20,523 bases of DNA from contig NZ_RCUW01000021.1 in assembly GCF_003667525.1 (NCBI RefSeq), forward strand, positions 1 through 20,523, read 5' to 3'. Positions 7,607 through 14,471 of the stretch are shown here, piece after piece. The notes beneath the pieces are model-generated. The model saw nothing but the letters and a program-made list of their open reading frames with translations, was not told where the DNA came from and did not search any database. The first letter of the stretch is position 1. Every line of letters begins with the position of its first letter. The translations under genes and the position numbers were made by a program. This stretch comes from Mycetocola_B reblochoni. GTDB lineage: Bacteria > Actinomycetota > Actinomycetes > Actinomycetales > Microbacteriaceae.

Positions 7607-7983
7607 TCGCCCCCGTATTCGACACCGCGCTCCGGCTGACCACCGGCAGCCCCGTTCCGACGCCGATGCCGACCGTCGATCCGAACGACGTGACCCCCGG
7701 CCCCGTGGGCTTCACGGCGATCTTCATCGTCGCGGTCCTCGCGATCCTGCTGATCGTGGACATGGCCAGGCGCGTGAGGCGCGTGGAGTACCGCGGCCGT
7801 GTGGCGGCCGACCGGGCGGCCGCGGACGACACCGCCGCCGAGCGGGATGATGCGGCGCGCTCCGGGCGCGCCCCGGCTCCGGGCGCGGCCGGCTCGGAGG
7901 GCGCGTCGGACACGGCAACGGACGCAGGCGCCTCTTCGGGCGGGGACGACGCCGCGGGCGGGGACGACCGCTCCGCGCGCTGA
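7603..7983 (+). CDS. Small single-pass membrane protein, mca-coupled
   Basis: The 126-residue protein of unknown function has a short Pro/Thr-rich N-terminal part, one membrane segment (about residues 36-53) and a basic ARRVRRVEYR stretch. The remaining 65 residues, rich in Ala, Gly, Asp and Ser, are low complexity and probably disordered. Its ATG overlaps the mca stop codon by 4 nt, so it is very likely translated from the same message. Its position and topology resemble the small gene following mca in mycobacteria (Rv1083), but the sequence is too simple to prove orthology. A role linked to Mca or to conjugate export is only a guess from context. Confidence 0.7.
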   Translation: MIAPVFDTALRLTTGSPVPTPMPTVDPNDVTPGPVGFTAIFIVAVLAILLIVDMARRVRRVEYRGRVAADRAAADDTAAERDDAARSGRAPAPGAAGSEGASDTATDAGASSGGDDAAGGDDRSAR

Positions 7984-8086
7984 CCCGTCGCTCGTGGGGA
8001 CCGACGGTGCCGCTCGCCGTATCGTCGACCCGTGGTCGCAGCGCGCGCCGCGCCGCCGATCCGTGCCGCTGGGGTCGTGAGCCGGG

Positions 8087-8884
8087 TCAGGCGAGCGGCG
8101 GGTTGACCGCGAGCAGTAGCACGGCCGTCCAGTGGCAGAGGAACGCGAGCACTGTGCAGCTGTGGAAGATCTCGTGGAAGCCGAAGACGCCCGGAACCGG
8201 GTTCGGGCGCTTCATCCCGTAGACGACGGCCCCACCGCTGTAGAGCAGCCCGCCGATGACGACGAGGATCATCGTGACGGCGTTCGCTGCGACGATGTCG
8301 CCCAGGTACATCACGGCGGCCCAGCCGAGAGCGAGGTACAGGGGGACGTACAGCCAGCGGGGCGCCGTGATCCAGAAGACCCGGAAGCCGATCCCCAGCA
8401 GCGCCCCCGCCCACACGATCAGCAGCAGGAGCCGCCCCTTCTCCGGTGGGAGCGCGAGGACCGCGATCGGTGTGTAGGTCCCCGCGATGAGCAGGAAGAT
8501 GTTCGCGTGGTCTAGGCGTTTGAGGGCGACCTTCATCCGGGGACCCCAGTTGAAGCGGTGGTAGAGCGCCGAGTTGCCGAACAGCAGCAGCGAGGTCAGG
8601 GCGAACACGGCCGAGGACCAGCTGGCGGCTGGACCGTCGGCGAGGACGACGAGCACGATCCCCGCCGCGACCGCCACGGGGAACGTCGCCGCGTGGATCC
8701 ACCCCCGCCAGCTCGGTTTGACCTCGGCGGGATCGTCCGCGCGGGCGTCGATGAGCGGGATGTTGGGGAGCTCGGGCCCGGTGGCATCGTCGGCCGCGAC
8801 GGCGGCCGCCGACTCCGGCAGCGGGACGTCCGAGCGTGCGTCCCGGTCGTTCTTCCTCTCGCCGCTTCCGCCCAGACTGACCAT
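8087..8884 (-). CDS. Hemolysin III / PAQR-family membrane protein
   Basis: The 265-residue protein has seven membrane segments after a long, acidic and probably disordered N-terminal region (about residues 1-58). Family metal-site motifs are present: SALYHR with H109, RLDHANIFLLIAGTYTP with D125, and HEIFH with H237 and H241. Bacterial members (TrhA/YqfA) affect membrane lipid homeostasis; the hemolysin name comes from a Bacillus clone and does not imply toxicity. The ATG at 8884 follows TAAGCT by 6 nt on the minus strand, which suggests a leaderless transcript. It converges on the small membrane gene, with 103 nt of featureless sequence between them. Confidence 0.88.
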   Translation of the reverse strand: MVSLGGSGERKNDRDARSDVPLPESAAAVAADDATGPELPNIPLIDARADDPAEVKPSWRGWIHAATFPVAVAAGIVLVVLADGPAASWSSAVFALTSLLLFGNSALYHRFNWGPRMKVALKRLDHANIFLLIAGTYTPIAVLALPPEKGRLLLLIVWAGALLGIGFRVFWITAPRWLYVPLYLALGWAAVMYLGDIVAANAVTMILVVIGGLLYSGGAVVYGMKRPNPVPGVFGFHEIFHSCTVLAFLCHWTAVLLLAVNPPLA

Positions 8885-8890
8885 GACACA

Positions 8891-8896
8891 AGCTTA
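8891..8896 (-). promoter_or_regulatory. -10 box of leaderless promoter for the hemolysin III gene
   Basis: On the minus strand TAAGCT is followed by 6 nt and the ATG at 8884. There is no Shine-Dalgarno sequence. Confidence 0.45.
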
Positions 8897-9025
8897 GGAC
8901 CGTGCCCTGTCGCGGGGAACATGTTTCGCACCGCCCGCCGGTCGGGGCACCGTCGCCGTCCGCGGGCCGTGCGGGAACCGTGCGGACGCCGCGAGACGCC
9001 CGGAGGCGTCGCGAGGCGGATGCAC

Positions 9026-9031
9026 TAACGT
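9026..9031 (+). promoter_or_regulatory. -10 box of leaderless promoter for the cis-prenyltransferase
   Basis: TAACGT is followed by 6 nt and the GTG at 9038. No ribosome site lies at working distance, so the GTG is probably at or near the transcript 5' end. Confidence 0.45.
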
Positions 9032-9037
9032 AGCCCT

Positions 9038-9823
9038 GTGGCAGCGTCTAACGGATTCCCGGCCCCCGGCTGGATGTACGGGCTCTACGAGAAGAGCCTC
9101 CGGCGCGGACTCACCCCCGACGTCATCCCGCACCACGTCGCGATGATCATCGACGGCAACCGGCGGTGGGCACGGCAGCTCGGTCTCGCCAGCGCGGCCG
9201 ACGGGCACAGGGCCGGTGCGGCGAAGGTCGCCGAGTTCCTCGACTGGTGCGACGAGCTCGGCGTGGGCGTCGTCACCCTGTACCTGCTGTCCAGCGACAA
9301 CCTCAGGCACCGCGACTCGGACGAGCTCCAGGATCTCATCGAGATCATCGCCGACCTGGCGGAGAAGATCTCCACGCACAGGGACTGGCAGGTCAAGCAC
9401 GTCGGCTCGCTGCAGAACCTGCCCGAGCGTCTCGTCGGAGCGCTCCGCCAGGCGGAGGGCGCTAGCGCGGGCGGAACGGGCCTGCACGTCAATCTCGCGG
9501 TCGGCTACGGCGGCCGGACCGAGATCGTCGACGCGATCCGCAGCATCGTCGCCGACCACGGGGCGACCGGAGGCACGATCGACTCCCTCGCCGACGAGCT
9601 CACGCCCGAGCTGATCGGCGAGCACTTGTACACCAGCGGCCAGCCCGACCCCGACCTGGTGATCCGGACCTCGGGTGAGCAGCGGCTCAGCGATTTCATG
9701 CTCTGGCAGAGTGCGCACAGCGAGTTCTACTTCGTCGAGGCGCTGGGGCCGGACCTGCGACAGGTCGACTTCCTCCGCGCACTGCGCGACTACGCCGGGC
9801 GTCAGCGCCGCTTCGGCGGCTGA
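9038..9823 (+). CDS. Isoprenyl transferase (cis-prenyltransferase, UppS family)
   Basis: The 261-residue enzyme condenses isopentenyl diphosphate onto allylic diphosphates in cis. The catalytic aspartate is D39 in MIIDGNRRWA, followed by NLAVGYGGRTEIVDA and the pyrophosphate-binding RTSGE (210-214) with downstream FMLWQSAHSEFYF. Its neighbourhood (after hemolysin III, before phoH) matches Rv1086, the short-chain Z-farnesyl diphosphate synthase of mycobacteria. It may therefore make the Z-FPP precursor rather than the C50/C55 lipid carrier; a second, longer-chain homologue would then be expected elsewhere in the genome. Product chain length cannot be decided from sequence alone. The GTG start fits the leaderless -10 box. 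Confidence 0.9.
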   Translation: MAASNGFPAPGWMYGLYEKSLRRGLTPDVIPHHVAMIIDGNRRWARQLGLASAADGHRAGAAKVAEFLDWCDELGVGVVTLYLLSSDNLRHRDSDELQDLIEIIADLAEKISTHRDWQVKHVGSLQNLPERLVGALRQAEGASAGGTGLHVNLAVGYGGRTEIVDAIRSIVADHGATGGTIDSLADELTPELIGEHLYTSGQPDPDLVIRTSGEQRLSDFMLWQSAHSEFYFVEALGPDLRQVDFLRALRDYAGRQRRFGG

Positions 9824-9872
9824 GCGACGGGCCCGGCGCGGCTGAGCGACGAGCGGGTGCGGCTGAGTGAGG
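9816..9872 (+). repeat. Three direct repeats around the prenyltransferase stop codon
   Basis: The 14-mer GCGGCTGAGCGACG occurs exactly at 9816-9829 and 9838-9851. A third copy with two changes lies at 9859-9872. The periods are 22 and 21 bp. The first copy contains the stop codon of the upstream gene, so the others look like duplicated copies of the gene end. Confidence 0.7.
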
Positions 9873-9966
9873 TGCCCGGCGGCGCCTCCCGCGCGGTCCG
9901 ATCTGTTTACGCAACCGTCACGCATCGTCGGCGTGTTGCCCTCCCGCGCGTCCGGACGGATGCCTA

Positions 9967-10080
9967 GTGTCGGCTGTATCGGGCACCGCGCCCGATCGGG
10001 ACGGCCACATCCGTTCACCTGGTACAGATCACTGGCCGGCTCGACGACGAACCGGGCTCCGCGCCCGGGGGGCGGAGTGA
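9967..10080 (+). CDS. Possible 37-residue upstream ORF overlapping phoH
   Basis: A GTG at 9967 opens a 37-residue Arg-rich frame that stops at TGA 10078-10080. The stop overlaps a possible phoH GTG start (10077) as GTGA, the arrangement of translationally coupled genes. A weak GGA lies 7 nt upstream of the start. Mycobacterial phoH2 is reported to have a short upstream partner gene, phoAT, which acts as its antitoxin; this ORF occupies the same position. I see no sequence similarity that I can vouch for, the frame is short, and such ORFs are common in high-GC DNA. Treat it as a hypothesis. Confidence 0.2.
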   Translation: MSAVSGTAPDRDGHIRSPGTDHWPARRRTGLRARGAE

Positions 10081-10082
10081 GC

Positions 10083-11447
10083 GTGACCATCACAGATCCG
10101 ATCCTGGCCGGTGCAGAACTGCTGCCGTCCGACACCGACGAGCAGACGCCGCCGAGCACGCGCGTCTACGTCATCGACACCTCGGTGCTTCTCGCCGACC
10201 CGCAGGCGATCCTCCGGTTCGCGGAGCACGAGGTCGTCCTGCCCATCGTCGTGCTCGGGGAGCTGGAGAAGAAGCGCCACGACCCGGAGCTCGGCTACTT
10301 CGCACGGAGGGCGCTGCGGCTGCTCGACGAGCTGCGGGTGCGCCACGGACGGCTCGACCGGCCGGTCCCGGTCGGCTCCGCCGGCGGGATGCTCCGCATC
10401 GAGCTCGGCACGGCCGATCAGAGCGGGGTGCCTTCCGCGCTGCGTGGCGCCGACAACGACTCCCGGATCCTCGCGACCGCCTCGGTGCTCGCTGCACAGG
10501 GCTCCGACGTCTGCGTGGTCAGCAAAGACCTGCCGATGCGTGTGAAGGCGTCGTCGCTCGGGCTCCTGGCCGAGGAATACCGCGCGGAGCAACGGCCGGA
10601 CTCCGGGTGGACGGGGCTCGCGGAGCTCGCACTCAGCGCGAGCGAGATGAGCGACCTGTACGACAGCGAGGTCGCCCTGGCGGACGAGGTGGAGGACCTG
10701 CCGGTCAACACGGGGCTCGTCATCCAGTCGGAGCGCGGCTCGGCGCTCGGGCGGGTCACGGGGACGCGCGAGTTCCGGCTGGTCAGGGGCGACAGGGAGG
10801 TCTTCGGGCTGCGGGGGCGCTCCGCGGAGCAGAGGCTCGCGATCGACCTGCTCCTCGACCCCGACGTCGGGATCGTCAGCCTCGGCGGGCGCGCGGGAAC
10901 GGGCAAGTCCGCCCTCGCCCTCTGCGCCGGGCTCGACGCGGTCCTGGAGCGACGTGAGCAGCGCAAGATCATGGTGTTCCGCCCGTTGTACGCCGTCGGA
11001 GGCCAGGAGCTCGGCTACCTGCCGGGGGACCAGGGCGAGAAGATGAACCCGTGGGGCCAGGCCGTGTTCGACACGCTCGGCTCGGTCGTGTCCGACAACG
11101 TGCTCGAGGAGGTCGTCGCCAGGGACCTGCTCGAGGTGCTCCCGCTGACCCACATCCGCGGTCGCTCGCTGCACGATGCCTTCGTGATCGTCGACGAGGC
11201 GCAGTCGTTGGAGCGCAGCGTGCTGCTGACCGTGCTCAGCCGCATCGGTCAGAACTCGCGCGTCGTGCTCACCCACGACGTAGCGCAGCGGGACAACCTG
11301 CGGGTGGGCAGGCATGACGGGATCGCGAGCGTGATCGAGACGCTGAAGGGGCACGCACTGTTCGGCCACGTCACGCTCACGCGCTCGGAGCGCTCCGAGA
11401 TCGCCGCTCTGGTCACGGAGCTGCTGGAGGCCCAGGAGACGGCCTGA
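10083..11447 (+). CDS. PIN-PhoH fusion protein (PhoH2-type ribonuclease/ATPase)
   Basis: The 454-residue protein has an N-terminal PIN nuclease domain (about 27-170) with the acidic residues D32 in VIDTSVLL, an E in GELEKK, and aspartates in GADNDSR and SKDLPMR. A linker follows, then a C-terminal PhoH ATPase domain (about 240-454) with Walker A GTGKS (272-276) and Walker B IVDEAQ (D371, E372). Mycobacterial PhoH2 is an ATP-dependent RNA helicase and RNase with toxin-antitoxin behaviour. The GTG at 10083 has GGAG 5 nt upstream. A GTG at 10077 is an equally serious alternative because it overlaps the short upstream ORF. The frame stays open to 9867 but lacks conserved residues there. Confidence 0.9.
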   Translation: MTITDPILAGAELLPSDTDEQTPPSTRVYVIDTSVLLADPQAILRFAEHEVVLPIVVLGELEKKRHDPELGYFARRALRLLDELRVRHGRLDRPVPVGSAGGMLRIELGTADQSGVPSALRGADNDSRILATASVLAAQGSDVCVVSKDLPMRVKASSLGLLAEEYRAEQRPDSGWTGLAELALSASEMSDLYDSEVALADEVEDLPVNTGLVIQSERGSALGRVTGTREFRLVRGDREVFGLRGRSAEQRLAIDLLLDPDVGIVSLGGRAGTGKSALALCAGLDAVLERREQRKIMVFRPLYAVGGQELGYLPGDQGEKMNPWGQAVFDTLGSVVSDNVLEEVVARDLLEVLPLTHIRGRSLHDAFVIVDEAQSLERSVLLTVLSRIGQNSRVVLTHDVAQRDNLRVGRHDGIASVIETLKGHALFGHVTLTRSERSEIAALVTELLEAQETA

Positions 11448-11452
11448 CCACC

Positions 11453-11466
11453 TGATCAGCTGATCA
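11453..11466. repeat. 14-bp perfect palindrome after phoH
   Basis: TGATCAGCTGATCA is fully self-complementary and begins 6 nt after the phoH stop. It consists of two TGATCA hexamers around GC and adds extra stop codons. It could be a protein site, a weak hairpin or chance. Confidence 0.5.
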
Positions 11467-11477
11467 CCTGACCGCTC

Positions 11478-11514
11478 CGGCCGGCCCGCACGCACGGCGA
11501 TCGCGGGCCGGCCG
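11478..11514 (+). terminator. Hairpin terminator candidate after phoH
   Basis: Perfect 12-bp GC-rich arms lie at 11478-11489 (CGGCCGGCCCGC) and 11503-11514, with a 13-nt loop, 31 nt after the phoH stop. There is no T-run, as is common for actinobacterial terminators. Confidence 0.65.
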
Positions 11515-11568
11515 TCGCGGGACCGCAGGGGGCTGGGGACGCGTTCCCCGGCCGGCGGTGGGCGCTTC

Positions 11569-11574
11569 TACTGT
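11569..11574 (+). promoter_or_regulatory. -10 box of leaderless promoter for the prepilin peptidase
   Basis: TACTGT is followed by 7 nt and the GTG at 11582. This favours 11582 over the in-frame GTG at 11558, which would lie upstream of the presumed transcript start. Confidence 0.4.
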
Positions 11575-11581
11575 GGTCGTC

Positions 11582-12142
11582 GTGCAGGGGGACGGGCTCA
11601 GGCCGAGCAGACGCGAGATCGGCCTGGGTGTCTGCCTCGCCGTGCTCGTCGCACTGGCCGGTGCCCGGTCATTCGACGGCCTCCTACCCACGCTCGTCTT
11701 CGCCGCGCCCGCGCTCGTCCTCGCCGTGGTCACGCCGACCCTGTGGCGCGTCGATGTCGTCGAGCATCGGCTCCCCGACGCGCTCGTGGGCCCCGTGCTC
11801 GCGGTCGGCGCCGCGGCCGTGGCGGTGCAGCCGGAGCGTCTCCCCGCCCTCCTCGCGGTCGTCGCCGTGCTCGTGGTGCCGCTCATCGTGGCCGCGCTGA
11901 TCGGCGGAATGCGGCTCGGCGACGTCAAGCTCTCGCTCGGCTTCGCGCTCGCGCTGGCGGCGGGGGAGTGCCAGACCGCGCTCGCCGTGGAATCCGCTGT
12001 CAGACTCGGCGTCATCGCGCTCCTGGTGGGCGGCGGCGTCGCCATCGCGGAGGTGGTCCGTCGGGGCTGGAGACGGAGCATCCCGTTCGGTCCGGCGCTG
12101 CTCGTCGGGTTCTGGACGGAGGCGGTCGTCGTCGGGCCGTGA
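11582..12142 (+). CDS. Prepilin peptidase, short type (A24 / CpaA-TadV-like)
   Basis: The 186-residue integral membrane aspartyl protease has about five to six hydrophobic segments. Both catalytic aspartates are visible: D58 in WRVDVVEHRLPD, spaced as in the canonical D-x-R-x-x-R-L-P motif, and D114 in GMRLGDVKL. It lacks the N-terminal zinc/methylase domain of PilD, as expected for the CpaA/TadV type that processes Flp-type or type IVb pilins. No pilin, ATPase or Tad assembly genes lie nearby, so its substrate must be encoded elsewhere. The start is uncertain among GTG 11558, 11573 and 11582; the last fits the -10 box. It stands alone between phoH and the convergent fumC operon. Confidence 0.82.
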   Translation: MQGDGLRPSRREIGLGVCLAVLVALAGARSFDGLLPTLVFAAPALVLAVVTPTLWRVDVVEHRLPDALVGPVLAVGAAAVAVQPERLPALLAVVAVLVVPLIVAALIGGMRLGDVKLSLGFALALAAGECQTALAVESAVRLGVIALLVGGGVAIAEVVRRGWRRSIPFGPALLVGFWTEAVVVGP

Positions 12143-12190
12143 CCACGCGAATCACCGACCGGATCGGCAGCCGGCCGCGTGGGGTGTCGG

Positions 12191-12286
12191 ACGGCTCGGG
12201 TGCCGGGCGGCGCAGGAGATGGACGGCTCGCGTGCCGCACGGTGCGGATACCGCACGGCGCGGGCGCCGGACGGTGCGGATGCCGA
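12191..12286. repeat. Six tandem copies of a 16-bp unit
   Basis: Units begin at 12191, 12207, 12223, 12239, 12255 and 12271, each exactly 16 bp, with consensus about ACGGYGCGGGTGCCGS. Units 3 to 6 match the consensus closely; unit 2 is degenerate (11 of 16 against unit 5). Several units have internal dyad symmetry, for example CGGCGCGGGCGCCG in unit 5. The array lies in the 228-bp gap between the convergent prepilin peptidase and fumC genes, where I see no other gene. Confidence 0.75.
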
Positions 12287-12331
12287 GCGTGGGGCCCCGA
12301 CCGGCGCCGACGCTGACCGGCCGGCGGGCCC

Positions 12332-12362
12332 CCGTCGGGGAGGGACGCGCCCGCCCCGACGG
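12332..12362 (-). terminator. Hairpin terminator candidate of the xseA-fumC operon
   Basis: Perfect 9-bp arms lie at 12332-12340 (CCGTCGGGG) and 12354-12362, with a 13-nt loop. On the minus strand the hairpin starts 8 nt after the fumC stop. No T-run follows. Confidence 0.6.
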
Positions 12363-12370
12363 AACCGCTC

Positions 12371-13771
12371 TCAGCCCGGGTGCGTCATCGAGAGCAGGTC
12401 GAGGGCGGCGTCGAGCTGCTCCTCGCTGATCTCGCCACGCTCGACGAATCCGAGCTCGATCACGGCGTCGCGCACGGTCACACCCGCCGACACCGCATGC
12501 TTGGCGATCGTCGCGGCCGCCTCGTACCCGATGATCTTGTTGAGCGGGGTGACGATCGAGGGCGACATGCCGGCGAGCTCCGCGGCGCGCTCAAGGTTGG
12601 CGCTCAGCCCGTCGATGGTCTTGTCGGCGAGGACCCTGGCCGCGTTGCCCAGAAGCCTGATCGACTCGAGCAGGGCCGTGCCCATCACGGGGATCTGCAC
12701 GTTCAGCTCGAACGCGCCGGACGCCCCCGCCCAGGCGATGGTGGCGTCGTTGCCGATGACGCGGGCCGACACCATCAGGACGGCCTCGGGGATGACCGGG
12801 TTGACCTTGCCCGGCATGATCGAGGAGCCCGGCTGCAGGTCGGGGATGTGCAGCTCGCCGAGGCCCGTGTTCGGACCGGAGGCCATCCAGCGCAGGTCGT
12901 TGGAGATCTTGGTCAGCCCCACCGCGACGGTGCGAAGGGCGCCCGAGGCGTCGACGAGGCCGTCCCTGTTCGCCTGCGCCTCGAAGTGGTCCTCGGCCTC
13001 GGTGATGGGAAGCCCGGTGGCCTCCTGCACGTGCGCGATCACCTTCTGTGGGAACCCGGCGGGGGTGTTGATGCCCGTCCCCACGGCGGTCCCGCCGAGC
13101 GGGACCTCGGCGACGCGGGGGAGCGCACTGCGCACCCGTTCGACGCCGAGCCTGACCTGCCGGGCGTAGCCGCCGAACTCCTGGCCGAGGGTGACAGGGG
13201 TGGCGTCCATGAGGTGCGTCCTGCCCGGCTTGACGGCGTCGGCCCAGAGCGCGGCCTTGGCCTCCAGAGCGGCGGCCAGGTGCTCGAGAGCGGGGATCAG
13301 GTCGGCGATGAGCGCCTGCGTGACCGCGATGTGCACCGAGCTGGGGAAGACGTCGTTGGAGGATTGCGAGGCGTTCACGTGGTCGTTGGGGTGAACGGGG
13401 GAGCCGAGCGTCGCCGTCGCGAGCCCCGCGAGGACCTCGTTCATGTTCATGTTGGACGAGGTCCCCGAGCCGGTCTGGTAGACGTCGACGGGGAACTGGT
13501 CCGCGTGCTCACCGGCGATGATCCGGTCGGCCGCGGAGACGATGGCGGCGGCGACGTCCTCGGGGAGTACCCCCAGCTCGGCGTTCGCCCTCGCGGCGGC
13601 ACGCTTGACCTGGGCCAGCGCCACCACCTGGGCGTGCTCGAGTTGCGAGCCGGAGATGGGGAAGTTCTCGACGGCGCGCTGCGTCTGGGCGCCGTACAGG
13701 GCCGAGGCGGGGACCCGGACCTCTCCCATGGTGTCGTGCTCGATGCGGTAGTCGCCGTTGTCGTTGGCCAC
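12371..13771 (-). CDS. fumC: Class II fumarate hydratase
   Basis: The 466-residue enzyme interconverts fumarate and L-malate in the TCA cycle and needs no iron-sulfur cluster. Family motifs are present in order: TGSGTSSNMNMNE, SSNDVFPS, GRTHLMDATPVTLGQEF and the signature GSSIMPGKVN (315-324) that carries the catalytic loop serine. I set the start at GTG 13771, which has AGGGAG 8 nt upstream on the minus strand; the frame continues upstream into the carbonic anhydrase gene without homology. It is the last gene of a minus-strand operon, 19 nt after the carbonic anhydrase stop, and a hairpin follows. Full length for the family. Confidence 0.96.
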   Translation of the reverse strand: MANDNGDYRIEHDTMGEVRVPASALYGAQTQRAVENFPISGSQLEHAQVVALAQVKRAAARANAELGVLPEDVAAAIVSAADRIIAGEHADQFPVDVYQTGSGTSSNMNMNEVLAGLATATLGSPVHPNDHVNASQSSNDVFPSSVHIAVTQALIADLIPALEHLAAALEAKAALWADAVKPGRTHLMDATPVTLGQEFGGYARQVRLGVERVRSALPRVAEVPLGGTAVGTGINTPAGFPQKVIAHVQEATGLPITEAEDHFEAQANRDGLVDASGALRTVAVGLTKISNDLRWMASGPNTGLGELHIPDLQPGSSIMPGKVNPVIPEAVLMVSARVIGNDATIAWAGASGAFELNVQIPVMGTALLESIRLLGNAARVLADKTIDGLSANLERAAELAGMSPSIVTPLNKIIGYEAAATIAKHAVSAGVTVRDAVIELGFVERGEISEEQLDAALDLLSMTHPG

Positions 13772-13790
13772 GGTGTGCTCTCCCTCTGTG

Positions 13791-14471
13791 TTAAGGGGCC
13801 GAACGCGTCGTTGTCGTCCGGCCGGTGGTGTTCTCGTGGTCGATGTCGCCGAAGACGACGTGCGCGGACGCCGTGCCGTTGACGAGCTCGTAGTTGGCGC
13901 CGACGATCCCGAGGGTGCCGTTGGTGACGGCGGCCGAGATGATCTCCGAGCCGCGGACCAGGTCCATGACGGTGTGGCGCAGGTGCTGTTTGCCGACGAG
14001 CGCGGCATCGATCTCCGAACCATCGTCCCCGTGACTGCGCTGGACGTGCTCGACGGCCGGCGTGATGCTGTTGATGATCGTCTGGATGTGCGGGGACTCG
14101 GACGGCACACCGCTCTCGACCGAGTCGATCGTCGCCCTGACGGCTCCGCAGTTGTCGTGGGCGAGCACGACGATCAGCGGGACGTGCAGCACCGCGACGG
14201 CGTACTCGAGGGAGCCGATCACCGAGTCGGAGATGATCTGACCGGCGTTGCGGACGACGAACAGGTCGCCGAGGCCCTTGTCGAAGATGATCTCGGCCGC
14301 GAGCCGCGAGTCGGCGCAGCCGAACAGGGCGACGCTCGGGGCCTGCGAGGTCGCCAGCTCCTGTCGCCGCTCGACGTCCTGCCGGGGGTGGCGGGGCCCG
14401 CCGGAGACGAAGCGGGCGTTGCCGCGCTTCATGCGCTGCCAGGCGCGTGCGGGGCTCTCGTACTCTGTCAT
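13791..14471 (-). CDS. Beta-class carbonic anhydrase
   Basis: The 226-residue zinc enzyme interconverts CO2 and bicarbonate. The zinc and catalytic residues of the beta class are all present: C52 and D54 in CADSR, and H105 and C108 in HDNCGA. VRNAG and the GSLEYAV helix are also conserved. The active-site set is the regular one, not the degraded one of non-catalytic paralogues. Its ATG overlaps the stop of the DUF4245 gene (ATGA, 4 nt), so translation is probably coupled. The last 15 or so residues are Thr/Arg-rich and probably a loose tail. Bicarbonate supply for anaplerotic carboxylation next to fumarase is plausible but inferred. Confidence 0.93.
   Translation of the reverse strand: MTEYESPARAWQRMKRGNARFVSGGPRHPRQDVERRQELATSQAPSVALFGCADSRLAAEIIFDKGLGDLFVVRNAGQIISDSVIGSLEYAVAVLHVPLIVVLAHDNCGAVRATIDSVESGVPSESPHIQTIINSITPAVEHVQRSHGDDGSEIDAALVGKQHLRHTVMDLVRGSEIISAAVTNGTLGIVGANYELVNGTASAHVVFGDIDHENTTGRTTTTRSAP

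Noticed and set aside
7984..8086. Possible terminator between the mca-linked gene and hemolysin III
   Set aside because: No arms longer than a few base pairs pair convincingly in this 103-bp convergent gap.
9991..10000. CCCGATCGGG palindrome upstream of phoH
   Set aside because: A 10-bp GC palindrome is expected by chance in DNA of this composition, and it has no clear relation to a promoter.
9867..10076. N-terminal extension of PhoH by about 70 residues
   Set aside because: The stretch is low-complexity, starts have no ribosome site, and the PIN domain begins near the downstream GTG.
8894..10159. 421-codon minus-strand frame opposite the prenyltransferase
   Set aside because: It is antisense to a conserved enzyme and has no family motifs.
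12191..12286. The 16-bp repeat array as a CRISPR
   Set aside because: Units are directly adjacent with no unique spacers, are too short, and no cas genes are present.
12219..13169. Plus-strand frame antisense to fumC
   Set aside because: It is Ser/Ala/Pro-rich with no motifs, and fumC opposite is complete.
12380..13882. 500-codon plus-strand frame across fumC
   Set aside because: It is an antisense shadow with Gly/Asp/Arg-rich composition and no start signal.
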